The translations under genes and the position numbers were made by a program. Below, in pieces: positions 37,658 to 47,477 of a DNA stretch of 49,225 nucleotides. Origin of the DNA: Erysipelotrichaceae bacterium (GTDB lineage Bacteria > Bacillota_I > Bacilli_A > Erysipelotrichales > Erysipelotrichaceae); the NCBI GenBank assembly GCA_028723085.1, contig JAQYFP010000037.1, positions 1 to 49,225 of the forward strand, in the 5' to 3' direction. Each line of letters opens with the position of its first letter. Position 1 is the stretch's first letter. The notes under the pieces are model-generated. The model was not told the origin of the DNA. It worked only from the letters and a program-made list of their open reading frames with translations, and made no database searches.

Positions 37658-39202
37658 TTATTTTAGCGCATATTCTTTCATATCCCAGACTTCATCTACA
37701 AAGTCTTCATAGAACTCTGGTTCATGACAAACTAAAATCACGGTTCCAGGATATTCAATCAATGCTCGTTTTAATTCATCTTTGGCATCTATGTCTAAGT
37801 GGTTCGTTGGTTCATCGAGTACTAAGACATTGCTTGGATTATTCATGAGTTTACACAAACGAAGCTTAGCTTGTTCTCCTCCTGATAAAACATAGACCAT
37901 ACTTTCAATTTGATCGGTTGTTAGTCCACACTTCGCTAAGGCACTACGAATTTCATATTGCGTCCAAGATGGGAATGTATTCCATAAATCATCAATACAA
38001 GAAAGCGAAGGTGCTTTTTCTTCTTGTTGGAAATACGCAATTTGAAGGTTATCGCCATTTTGTACAGAACCTTCTAAGACATCGATTTTCTTTAATAAAC
38101 TTTTAATCAATGTACTTTTTCCTAATCCATTGGCACCACAAATCGCGATTTTCTTTCCTTTTTCTAAGTTGATAGTCATTGGTTTTGATAAAGGACGATC
38201 GTATCCAATCACAATATCCTTAGCCTCAAAAATCCACTTAGAAGGTGTTTTTCCCATTAAGAAATGGAACTCTGGCTTTGGTTTTTCTTTAATCAATTCA
38301 ATGCGTTCCATCTTATCTAAACGCTTCTTACGAGAATTGGCCATTCCACGAGTTGCGACACGTGCTTTATTACGAGCAATGAAATCTTCCATTTTTTCAA
38401 TTTCTTGTTGTTGGCGAACATAAGCCGACTCCAATTGTTTTTTCTTAATTTCATAGACTCTTTCAAATTCATCGTAATTCCCAGCATAGCGCGTTAAATA
38501 CGGTGCTTGTACATGATAAATCACATTGACTACTTCATTTAAGAACGGAATATCATGACTTACTAAAATAAAGGCATTGTCATAATTCTTTAAATAGTTT
38601 TTTAACCAATTAATGTGTTCTACGTCTAAATAGTTTGTAGGCTCATCTAATAATAAAATATCTGGTTTTTCTAGAAGCAACTTTCCTAATAATACTTTAG
38701 AACGCTGTCCTCCACTTAATTCATTGACACTTCGATCCAATCCATAGTCACTAATTCCCAAGGAATTGGCCACTTCTTCAATTTTGGAATCAATTAAATA
38801 GAAATCATGTTGATCTAAATACTCCTGTCTTGTTCCTATGTCTTCAAGCAATGCATCCATATCAATGTCTTCATCGCCCATTTTCATGTAATCTTGATTA
38901 ATTGATTCTTCAATTTCAAATAAATCCGCATACGCCATTTTCAAAGTATCACGAATTGTAAGACCTTCTTCTAAAACCGTATGTTGGTCTAAATAACCAA
39001 CTTTAACGTTTTTAGACCATTGAATCTTACCGGATTCCGGTTCCAAATGACGCGTTAAAATATTCATAAAGGTACTTTTTCCTTCTCCATTGGCTCCCAC
39101 TAATCCAACGTGTTCTCCTTTTAATAAACGGAAACTCACGTCTTCAAAAATAGTACGCCCGGCAAAAGAATGACTTAATTTTTCTACTGTTAATATACTC
39201 AT
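37658..39202 (-). CDS. ABC-F family ATP-binding protein
   Basis: Two ABC domains (GANGEGKST, GANGLGKST), two signatures (LSGGQRSKVLLG, LSGGEQAKLRL), no TM. Confidence 0.95.
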   Translation of the reverse strand: MSILTVEKLSHSFAGRTIFEDVSFRLLKGEHVGLVGANGEGKSTFMNILTRHLEPESGKIQWSKNVKVGYLDQHTVLEEGLTIRDTLKMAYADLFEIEESINQDYMKMGDEDIDMDALLEDIGTRQEYLDQHDFYLIDSKIEEVANSLGISDYGLDRSVNELSGGQRSKVLLGKLLLEKPDILLLDEPTNYLDVEHINWLKNYLKNYDNAFILVSHDIPFLNEVVNVIYHVQAPYLTRYAGNYDEFERVYEIKKKQLESAYVRQQQEIEKMEDFIARNKARVATRGMANSRKKRLDKMERIELIKEKPKPEFHFLMGKTPSKWIFEAKDIVIGYDRPLSKPMTINLEKGKKIAICGANGLGKSTLIKSLLKKIDVLEGSVQNGDNLQIAYFQQEEKAPSLSCIDDLWNTFPSWTQYEIRSALAKCGLTTDQIESMVYVLSGGEQAKLRLCKLMNNPSNVLVLDEPTNHLDIDAKDELKRALIEYPGTVILVCHEPEFYEDFVDEVWDMKEYALK

Positions 39203-39310
39203 ACTTTCTAATTATACATGAAAAAAAGTATTTTTGTTTAGTGTTTTAAGTTAAGAAGATTCATTGTATTTTGAAAAAGATTATCTTTGTTTTATTATTA
39301 ATTATTTATC

Positions 39311-39355
39311 AAAAAAGAGGTTTTATTACTAAAACAGTAATACTAACCTCTTTTT
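39311..39355. terminator. bidirectional terminator
   Basis: AAAAAGAGGTT..ATTACT-aaaac-AGTAAT..AACCTCTTTTT. Confidence 0.8.
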
Positions 39356-39358
39356 GCT

Positions 39359-42052
39359 TTAATTTTCATTTCTTTTTCGTCTATATAAAATTGCACTTGT
39401 CATAGAAACTAAGGAAACACCTAATCCATAGATAACACCATTTCCTATTCCACCGGTTTCTGGTAAAGAATAGTCGTCATCATCTTCCTCTGGTCCATCT
39501 TTAGTATGAGGAACATATTGAATATGGGATTGTTTATGAGTTTCTCCTGTAAAACCTTCTGGTTTCTTACTTGTTCCTGTTCCATCTTCAAACACAAACT
39601 CATAAACGGTATCGTTTTCATCGTATCCAGTTGGTGAAGTAACTTCATCTAATTCATAGGCGATGTTCCATTCAATATTATTTGTAATTTCAACGACTCC
39701 ATCATTATTAGAAACATACTTTCCAACTTCTGTATATGAATTAGTAGTTGGATCATATTTTTTAAGACTAAATGTAGCTCCTGGTAAAGTATTACTATAG
39801 TTATTTTTATCTACGGCAATAACTCCAAATCCAATTCCATTATTAGATGTAGGAATATCCACAATGGTTCCAGTAAAATCTGTACGATGACTTTCTGCAT
39901 TTACATTTACATTTTCGGCAACAACTGTACCATTTAAGTTTTGTTGGATATTTACCGTTGCCCCTGGTGCAATAACCATACCTGTCATGCGATTGGTACT
40001 GATTGTCTTACCTGCTGCATTCACAAAATTCCAAATGACTTTTCCAGCTGTAAAATCAATGGTTTCATTGATAGATTGTTGGATTCCATCAATATAGATA
40101 GCCGCTTCACTTGGTAAAGTGACACTCGAAACATTGGTACAATCCACATTAATGACAATGGCTCCTTGACAATTACTCTTAAATCCCATCATTTTTAAAG
40201 GATTGGAACTTAAATTATTTAGTTCTTCGGCTGTCATATTGTAAACACCCACTGAATTTGCTTCCGTTAATACGAAAGAACGATTGTTCATATCACTTAA
40301 ATTAGCTGTAACTTTACCAGCTTCCATATTACTTAAACGAGTTGAAAGACTATTGATTTCAGCTTCTACTTGATATAAATCAATAAATGGATTCGTTGTG
40401 CTATCTTCATCTTGAATAATTGTATACGGTTTATCAATTTTTGTTCCATTAACACTTAAAGCATTATTGTTGTCCACTAAGCCCATGACATTATCACTAC
40501 CTACTACAAGAATGTGATTTTCTTTTGATGCACTTGTTGAATTAATGTTTACATAAGATTGGACATACGATAATTCATGTTCATAGTTATTTGTACCAAA
40601 GTTCGAATTCGCATATAACTTATTAGCTAATACATTTCCATTGGTATGGGCACCTAAGCGTGCTTCATTAAATGCCACAATATGGAAACTACCCGCTACA
40701 CCTAATGGACTATTGTCATTGTAGTAATTCGCATAAGTTGAATCATTAGTAAAGGCATTCTTTTGCGTATTAATCGCAAATGTTTTATTTCCATATTTAC
40801 CTGCCAATATTGTGCTTCTTTCCTGTATTAGGGCATAGATTACTTCTTGTTGCTCTGTCTTTGTCTTATCATTGATAATCGCTTGTGCTTGTTGTTGGTT
40901 TCCATCAAGAGTGATATAAACTTCATCAATACTTTGTTCATCATCTACATCAATATGATAAGCACATACAACATCTTCATCTTCTAATTCTAAAGAAACT
41001 GGATATGCTTTTGCTTGTGTTTCAGGTTGGAAATTTCCTTTAATTGTGATTTGATTGGTTGTATCTAATTCGGATTCATAAGAGGCATCACTATAAATTG
41101 TGACTTGAATTTCTTCTTTATGTTCTGGAAGAATCCCAAATCCTTTTATTCTTTCATCTTCTTTTTCATATTTCACATATTGAACACGATCATCACTATT
41201 TCCTTCAATCGTTTCAATAAAATCATCTTCTATGTTGTAGACAATTCCTACATGATCTGAAATATCGTCTTGATTATTATCAAAGAAAATAATATCTCCT
41301 ATCTTAGGATTTTCTTCTTTATATAAATTCTTTTCTGTTAATTGTTCTATCCATTTTTGACAATTTGCTTCTTTAGGAAAATCAATATTGGCATAATTTA
41401 AACAAAAAGAAACAAACATAGCACACCAATCACCATAAGCATCGCCATACCAAGTACCATAGCGTGTAACTCCTTTATATCTTCCTGTTTCATCAATGAT
41501 AAAATTATTTTCACTTTCTGTATAGCCTAATTGACTTTGGGCAATGGCAATTAAATCAGTTGCTTCATTATTTGTAAGTTCAATATTTTTTAATGTACTC
41601 TCCCAATCTGCACTTGTTTCTAAATCCGCATAGGGATTGGAATAACACATTCCTTCATGAACATGTTCTTCTTGTCCACAGATTAATCTTTCCTCGTAAC
41701 AAGTATTATCGTGTATATGTTCTTCTTGAGAACAAATGTAGTTTTCTTGAATAATAAAACAATCTTCACTATGTTCATGATCTTGATCACAATTTAAAAC
41801 TTGTGTTATTTCAATGCAGTCTTCATTATGTTGATGTTCTTGTTTTTCACAACATAAAATGGTTTCAAAACAATCTTCATTATGAGTATGTTCTTCCATT
41901 CCACAATAAGCTTGGCTTTCTAAAGTCGAAGCCGGTACCATAAGGGCAATAGTTGTTGCCACTACAACACCACAAGAAGAAACCATTCCAATTTTCTTCC
42001 AAATCTTCTTTCGTTTCTTCCGTTTTTCCATTTCTTTTAATACATTTTTCAT
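39359..42052 (-). CDS. LPXTG surface protein with Cys/His repeats, CHAP-like and choice-of-anchor-A-like domains
   Basis: Signal peptide; five C..EEHxHxxxC repeats; GDWCAMFVSFCLNYA; SpaA-like domain; LPETGG-TM-RRKRNEN. Confidence 0.9.
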   Translation of the reverse strand: MKNVLKEMEKRKKRKKIWKKIGMVSSCGVVVATTIALMVPASTLESQAYCGMEEHTHNEDCFETILCCEKQEHQHNEDCIEITQVLNCDQDHEHSEDCFIIQENYICSQEEHIHDNTCYEERLICGQEEHVHEGMCYSNPYADLETSADWESTLKNIELTNNEATDLIAIAQSQLGYTESENNFIIDETGRYKGVTRYGTWYGDAYGDWCAMFVSFCLNYANIDFPKEANCQKWIEQLTEKNLYKEENPKIGDIIFFDNNQDDISDHVGIVYNIEDDFIETIEGNSDDRVQYVKYEKEDERIKGFGILPEHKEEIQVTIYSDASYESELDTTNQITIKGNFQPETQAKAYPVSLELEDEDVVCAYHIDVDDEQSIDEVYITLDGNQQQAQAIINDKTKTEQQEVIYALIQERSTILAGKYGNKTFAINTQKNAFTNDSTYANYYNDNSPLGVAGSFHIVAFNEARLGAHTNGNVLANKLYANSNFGTNNYEHELSYVQSYVNINSTSASKENHILVVGSDNVMGLVDNNNALSVNGTKIDKPYTIIQDEDSTTNPFIDLYQVEAEINSLSTRLSNMEAGKVTANLSDMNNRSFVLTEANSVGVYNMTAEELNNLSSNPLKMMGFKSNCQGAIVINVDCTNVSSVTLPSEAAIYIDGIQQSINETIDFTAGKVIWNFVNAAGKTISTNRMTGMVIAPGATVNIQQNLNGTVVAENVNVNAESHRTDFTGTIVDIPTSNNGIGFGVIAVDKNNYSNTLPGATFSLKKYDPTTNSYTEVGKYVSNNDGVVEITNNIEWNIAYELDEVTSPTGYDENDTVYEFVFEDGTGTSKKPEGFTGETHKQSHIQYVPHTKDGPEEDDDDYSLPETGGIGNGVIYGLGVSLVSMTSAILYRRKRNEN

Positions 42053-42134
42053 TATAAATTTCCTTTAAAGATACTTTTAAGTCCAAACGACTTTTTCATT
42101 TTATCATCATAAATGTCATTAGACAATAAAAAAA

Positions 42135-42152
42135 AGGTGCCCTTAGACACCT
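42135..42152 (-). terminator. terminator of polyamine transporter operon
   Basis: AGGTGT-CTAAGG-GCACCT then TTTTTTTT on the minus strand. Confidence 0.7.
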
Positions 42153-44025
42153 ATGAATTCGAAGCGACAATTTTAACACGAGACCATAAATCCGACATGA
42201 TTTTCTTTGTCGTTTCATTGTATTTGAAATGTTCATCTTTGGCATATCCCGAACGAGGAAGATACGCATTAATACCTTCATAATCCCCTTGTGCAAGATT
42301 ATATAATACTTCTTCATTACTTGAACTATAGCCTACATAACTTGAATTATCATAGGCTCCATCGTATTCTGTGGCAAAATTAATGTATTCATATGCCAAA
42401 TCAACGTTCTTGGCATTTTTTGGAATAACCATACCATCACACCAGATATTTGTTCCTTGTTTTGGTTCATAATATCCCATGTTTTCGTTTTCTGACATGA
42501 TATAAGCTGCATCTCCAGAATAAATCAATCCAATTGATTTACGAGCTTGGGCCATATTATCAATGATTTCATCCGTTACAATTTCTGGTTCCATTGTTTG
42601 AACACATTGAACCAACCAGTTATATGCTTCTTGGATTTCTGTCTCATCGGTTGTATTCATTGAATAACCCAATGCCTTTAAAGCCATCATGAACGAATCA
42701 CGTTCAGAATCATATAAATAAATATCACCTTTATATTTTTCATTTAAGAAAATATTCCATCCTTGTTGCTCCAACTCTGCTTCAGATACTTTTGTTTTAT
42801 CATACACAATTCCTACGCTTCCCCAGAAATAAGGAACCGAATATTTATTTCCTGGATCATACGATAAGTTAACGGTATCATCGACACATAAATCTAGAGC
42901 ATCTTGAACACGTTCTTTATCTAATTCCATTAATAAATCTTCTTGAATTAATCTTTCAATCATATAATCACTTGGAACTAATAAATCATATGATTCATTA
43001 TTCGCAACTTTGATATACATTTGTTCATTGGAATCAAAGTTATCCATGACAACTTTAGCTCCTGTTTTTTCTTCAAAATCACTAATAATATTTTCTCCGG
43101 TATATTCTCCCCAATTATAAATATGAAGTGTTTGTCCGGCATATGGTTTTTCTGTTGTCGAATCTTTAAAGAATACCAAACAAGCTATGACACAAACTAC
43201 AATCACAGAAACAATCGCTGTTTTCTTATTGTTTCCTGGTTTTTTAGGATGTTTTTCACGATACATTGGCCATAGATTTAAAATCAATAAAGCTCCGGTA
43301 ATTAATACGACCACAAGCGTTGAAATCGCATTGATACTTGGTTTTACACGCTTAGACATTGTATAAACCATAATACTTAAGTTTTTGACTCCTTTTCCTG
43401 TTGTGAAATACGAAATAATGAAGTCATCAAATGACATTGTAAAAGCAATTAAAGCACCTGAAATAATTCCGGGCATAATTTGTGGAATAATAACTTTTAC
43501 AAGCGCTTGCGTAGGCGTTGCTCCTAAGTCCATAGCTGCATCGGCTAAGTTAGGATCCAGTGATCGTATTTTAGGAGTAACACTTAATATCACATATGGA
43601 ATACAGAAAGCAATGTGGGCTAACAACATTGTCACAAATCCTTTTTCCACTTTAAATGTGATAAACAACAACATTAATCCAATGGCAGTCACAATGTCAG
43701 GGTTCATCAAAGGAAAGTCATTAATTTGTGTTACTAGTTTTCTTAGTATTTTTTTCGAACTTGAAAGACCAATAGCTGTAATGGTTCCCACGATAGTTGC
43801 GATAATTGTCGCCAATAAGGCAATGGCAATGGTTACATATAATGATTCCATCATATCGTGGCTTTTCAACATCGTTTGATACCAACGAAGTGAGAAACCA
43901 GTGAAATGAGTTAATGATTTACTATCATTAAAAGAGAACACAATCATGAAAATAATAGGCAAGTAAAAGAAGATTGTTACAAGTGCCATCATGATTTTTC
44001 CAAAAATTCTTTTTTCTTTTTTCAT
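42151..44025 (-). CDS. potCD: spermidine/putrescine ABC permease-substrate-binding fusion (PotC-PotD)
   Basis: PotC-like permease (EAA loop DLGATPTQALVKVIIPQIMPG), TM linker, then PotD-like LHIYNWGEYTGENIISDFEEKTGAKV. Confidence 0.93.
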   Translation of the reverse strand: MKKEKRIFGKIMMALVTIFFYLPIIFMIVFSFNDSKSLTHFTGFSLRWYQTMLKSHDMMESLYVTIAIALLATIIATIVGTITAIGLSSSKKILRKLVTQINDFPLMNPDIVTAIGLMLLFITFKVEKGFVTMLLAHIAFCIPYVILSVTPKIRSLDPNLADAAMDLGATPTQALVKVIIPQIMPGIISGALIAFTMSFDDFIISYFTTGKGVKNLSIMVYTMSKRVKPSINAISTLVVVLITGALLILNLWPMYREKHPKKPGNNKKTAIVSVIVVCVIACLVFFKDSTTEKPYAGQTLHIYNWGEYTGENIISDFEEKTGAKVVMDNFDSNEQMYIKVANNESYDLLVPSDYMIERLIQEDLLMELDKERVQDALDLCVDDTVNLSYDPGNKYSVPYFWGSVGIVYDKTKVSEAELEQQGWNIFLNEKYKGDIYLYDSERDSFMMALKALGYSMNTTDETEIQEAYNWLVQCVQTMEPEIVTDEIIDNMAQARKSIGLIYSGDAAYIMSENENMGYYEPKQGTNIWCDGMVIPKNAKNVDLAYEYINFATEYDGAYDNSSYVGYSSSNEEVLYNLAQGDYEGINAYLPRSGYAKDEHFKYNETTKKIMSDLWSRVKIVASNS

Positions 44026-44026
44026 G

Positions 44027-44860
44027 TTAGTCCTCCTTTTGTGCTGTTCTATTTTCCAATTTACGAACTAACATCATTAAGAACATCATTAAGAAGGCCA
44101 TAATGATGGCAATTGCCGATCCAAAGTTCCATTCTCCCACGGTAATGAATTGATTTTCAATCACATTACCAATTAAGAAGAACTCTCCTCCTCCTAATAA
44201 CTTAGGAATGAAGAATGAACTAACAGCAGGTAAGAATACCAATGTGATTCCACTAACTACTCCTGGTAAAGACAATGGGAAGACAACACGAATAAAGGTT
44301 TGTTTCTTATCCGCACCTAAATCAGAACTCGCTTCTAATAATGATTTATCCATTTTAGATAGTGATGTATTAATTTGTAGAATCATAAATGGTAAAAAGT
44401 TATAGACCATACCAATTAATACGGCTGTTTCTGTATACAATAATTCCACATCTTCGAATCCAAAGAATGCCAATATCGTTGAAACGAGTCCACCTTTTGA
44501 TAAAATTCCAATCCAGGCATAGGTTCTAACTAACATGTTGATCCATGTTGGTAAGGTAATACATAGAATTAAAATATTTTGAATTTTTTCTTTGCAGCGG
44601 CTTATAAAATAAGCAACCGGGTATCCAATCAACAAACATATAATTGTTGTTTTAACGGCAATCACAATAGAACGATATAAAACAAGTAAGAAGTCTTTGT
44701 CGGTAAAGAACTTTTTATAATATTCTAGAGTCATTGTGAATGGCACTATGTCGTTTCCGGGTCTAATGATTGAATAGAATCCAATCAACAACATCGGAAG
44801 CAACAACATTAATAGTGCCCAAATAATATATGGATATGCTAATTTGGAAAACTTTTTCAT
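44027..44860 (-). CDS. potB: spermidine/putrescine ABC permease PotB
   Basis: Six TM; EAA loop SSDLGADKKQTFIRVVFPLSLPG. Confidence 0.93.
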   Translation of the reverse strand: MKKFSKLAYPYIIWALLMLLLPMLLIGFYSIIRPGNDIVPFTMTLEYYKKFFTDKDFLLVLYRSIVIAVKTTIICLLIGYPVAYFISRCKEKIQNILILCITLPTWINMLVRTYAWIGILSKGGLVSTILAFFGFEDVELLYTETAVLIGMVYNFLPFMILQINTSLSKMDKSLLEASSDLGADKKQTFIRVVFPLSLPGVVSGITLVFLPAVSSFFIPKLLGGGEFFLIGNVIENQFITVGEWNFGSAIAIIMAFLMMFLMMLVRKLENRTAQKED

Positions 44861-46431
44861 TAGAATCCCATTTTCTCCATTACATGAATATCTTCAGGGA
44901 AGAAAGTTAAACCGACTTCTTTTCCTTCCTCTACATAATCCGTAGTATGAATTTTAAAGACACGACCTGTTGTCCAGAACGTAACTTTATAAACTCCTTC
45001 TTTAATGTTTTCTTCATCAAAGTCATAGTCAACACTTAAATCCACAGCTTGGTTTTCATCATTTAATTTCCATGCTTGCGCATTGGCCCATAGTTTTAAA
45101 TCTGTATCTAAAGCCATTGATTCTTTGATTTCATCGACTGTTTTAAAGAAGTTGAACGCACTAATGGCTTCATTAGCTTTTTTATTTTTGATAACACGTT
45201 GATCAATCACCCATATTTTACGAGTAATTGATGTTTTTCCAGTTGAGAACGTAACCGAATATTCTCCTAATTCTTCTTTTAAATTTGTTTCCACTTTAAT
45301 AGAAAGATATTCATCACTTTGCGGATTCCAGGCCTGGGCATCGGCACGAGCAATAATTTCTTTATCATCAATATCTTTCATATCTTCAATGTCTAAATAG
45401 AAATCATTGGCACTGATTTTTTCATGTCCATCTTCACTTGTGACTTCATTGTGTTTACGAACATGCATATTTACCGTAACATGAGTTCCAGGTACTGTTT
45501 CCACCATAACTTCATAATGTACTCCTTTGAATAATACACTTTCCACAGTTCCTGTCATTTTTCCTTGTTCCACTGGCACAATATCAATATCTTCTGGTCG
45601 AATAATGACATCTACATTTTCATTTTCTTTATATCCTACGTCTACACAATCAAATGTAATATCATCGAAACGCACTTTTTTATCTTCTAACATAACCGCT
45701 GGTAAAATGTTACTTTCTCCGATGAAGCTCGCAACATAGCGATTCACTGGTTCATTATAAATGTCTTCTGGTGAACCTACTTGTTGGATTTCTCCATCTT
45801 TCATAATGACAATTTTGTCCGACATTGTTAGTGCTTCTTCTTGGTCATGGGTAACGAAAATAAAGGTAATTCCTACTTCTTGTTGGATTCGCTTTAATTC
45901 ATACTGCATTTCTTTTCTTAGTTTTAAGTCCAATGCCCCTAGTGGTTCATCTAATAATAATACACTTGGTTCATTTACTAAGGCACGAGCAATGGCAACA
46001 CGTTGTTGTTGTCCACCAGACATTAACGTAACATTTTTCTTTTCGTATCCTTCTAATCCAATTAATTTCAACATTTTCATAACTTTTTGATCAATGACGT
46101 CTTTAGACATCTTTTTGATTTTTAGTCCAAAGGCAATGTTGTCATATACATTCATATGCGGAAAAAGCGCATACTTTTGGAAAACGGTATTTAATTCTCG
46201 TTTATAAGGAGGAAGCTTGGCGATGTCTTGACCATCGAAAATGACTTGTCCTCCACTTGGTTCAATAAATCCCCCTAAAATACGTAGTAATGTTGTTTTT
46301 CCACAACCACTTGGTCCTAATAAAGTCACAAATTCGTTTTCATATATATCTAAGTCAATTCCTTTTAAAACAACTTGTCCATCAAAATCCTTTGTGATAT
46401 TTTTAAATTCAATTATTTTCTTCTTCTCCAT
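44860..46431 (-). CDS. potA: spermidine/putrescine ABC ATPase PotA with insertion in C-terminal domain
   Basis: [34 protein letters not shown]; ~175-aa extra segment at residues ~325-500. Confidence 0.93.
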   Translation of the reverse strand: MEKKKIIEFKNITKDFDGQVVLKGIDLDIYENEFVTLLGPSGCGKTTLLRILGGFIEPSGGQVIFDGQDIAKLPPYKRELNTVFQKYALFPHMNVYDNIAFGLKIKKMSKDVIDQKVMKMLKLIGLEGYEKKNVTLMSGGQQQRVAIARALVNEPSVLLLDEPLGALDLKLRKEMQYELKRIQQEVGITFIFVTHDQEEALTMSDKIVIMKDGEIQQVGSPEDIYNEPVNRYVASFIGESNILPAVMLEDKKVRFDDITFDCVDVGYKENENVDVIIRPEDIDIVPVEQGKMTGTVESVLFKGVHYEVMVETVPGTHVTVNMHVRKHNEVTSEDGHEKISANDFYLDIEDMKDIDDKEIIARADAQAWNPQSDEYLSIKVETNLKEELGEYSVTFSTGKTSITRKIWVIDQRVIKNKKANEAISAFNFFKTVDEIKESMALDTDLKLWANAQAWKLNDENQAVDLSVDYDFDEENIKEGVYKVTFWTTGRVFKIHTTDYVEEGKEVGLTFFPEDIHVMEKMGF

Positions 46432-46443
46432 TATAAAACCTCT

Positions 46444-46977
46444 CTAAAACATCGGTGGGGTTGTAACCCATAAAATACGTGCATCTTTATTGGTATAATT
46501 AAATAAATAATGAGATTCTTTGCCATTTAAGTAAAACGTTTCCCCTTTACTTACTTTATATGACTTTGTTCCTATTACTAAGTGAACCGAGCCACTTAAC
46601 ACATACCCAAATTCTTCTCCATTGAAACTCGTCATTTCTTGTGATTGTTGTTTGGGTTTTAATGTTAAGATAATGGGTTCCATCTGGTTTTTTTGAGCAT
46701 TAGGAACAATCCATTCAATCATCGAATCTTCTTTTTCATCTACAAAAAAATCCGCTTGACGAAACACAACTTGAACATTTTTTTCTTCTGAGAAAAAATG
46801 CGCTAGATCCGTTCCCAGTGCTTCTAGAATATCTTCTAGGGTAGTAATACTTGGACTCGTTAAATCACGTTCTACTTGCGATAAAAAACCTTTCGTCAAT
46901 TCAGACCGACTTGCGAGTTCTTCCAATGTCAGATTGTTTCGTAATCTTAGTTCTTTGATTTTCTTTCCAATCTCCAT
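46444..46977 (-). CDS. XRE-cupin transcriptional regulator
   Basis: N-terminal HTH and C-terminal cupin; ATG at 46977 after AGGAGG. Confidence 0.92.
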   Translation of the reverse strand: MEIGKKIKELRLRNNLTLEELASRSELTKGFLSQVERDLTSPSITTLEDILEALGTDLAHFFSEEKNVQVVFRQADFFVDEKEDSMIEWIVPNAQKNQMEPIILTLKPKQQSQEMTSFNGEEFGYVLSGSVHLVIGTKSYKVSKGETFYLNGKESHYLFNYTNKDARILWVTTPPMF

Positions 46978-47111
46978 AAAGTCCTCCTGTTTTGTAGTAG
47001 TAAACAAATTGTTTAATAAAAACACATTTATTATACAAAAAAATTTTCAGAATACAATATTTTAAACAAAAAGTTTACTAATTCCATACAAAAAAAATGA
47101 ATAGTCATAGA

Positions 47112-47477
47112 CTATTCAAGTTCTTTTTTCTTTTGATTAATAATTTCTTGAAGTTCATTAATCAATTCTTTATCTTTGGTTTGAGATACGAAATTCAAAG
47201 TGAATTCACGACCGATTTTTTCATCCACAGTATTTTGAATGAATTGTGCTTCGGAAATGGCTGGTTTAAATTTACGAGCTATGGATTTCTTATTATATCC
47301 AATTCCACTGACTTCAACAAACCCCATGTTCATTAAACGCTTCAAAACTTGTTGAATTGTATAAATGCTCAATTCATCATTTTGATCTTTAATTTCTGAT
47401 GCCAATAAAGGTTCTTCGCTATGCCATAAAATTTCCATGATATCGCATTCACGCTTTGTTAATCGATTATTTTTCAA
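47112..47477 (-). CDS. BlaI/MecI/CopY-family transcriptional regulator
   Basis: LTKRECDIMEILWHSEEPLLASEI...YTIQQVLKRLMNMGFVEV. Confidence 0.88.
   Translation of the reverse strand: MKNNRLTKRECDIMEILWHSEEPLLASEIKDQNDELSIYTIQQVLKRLMNMGFVEVSGIGYNKKSIARKFKPAISEAQFIQNTVDEKIGREFTLNFVSQTKDKELINELQEIINQKKKELE

Noticed and set aside
43385-43879. 164-aa plus-strand ORF opposite potCD
   Set aside because: Antisense to a conserved permease reading frame.
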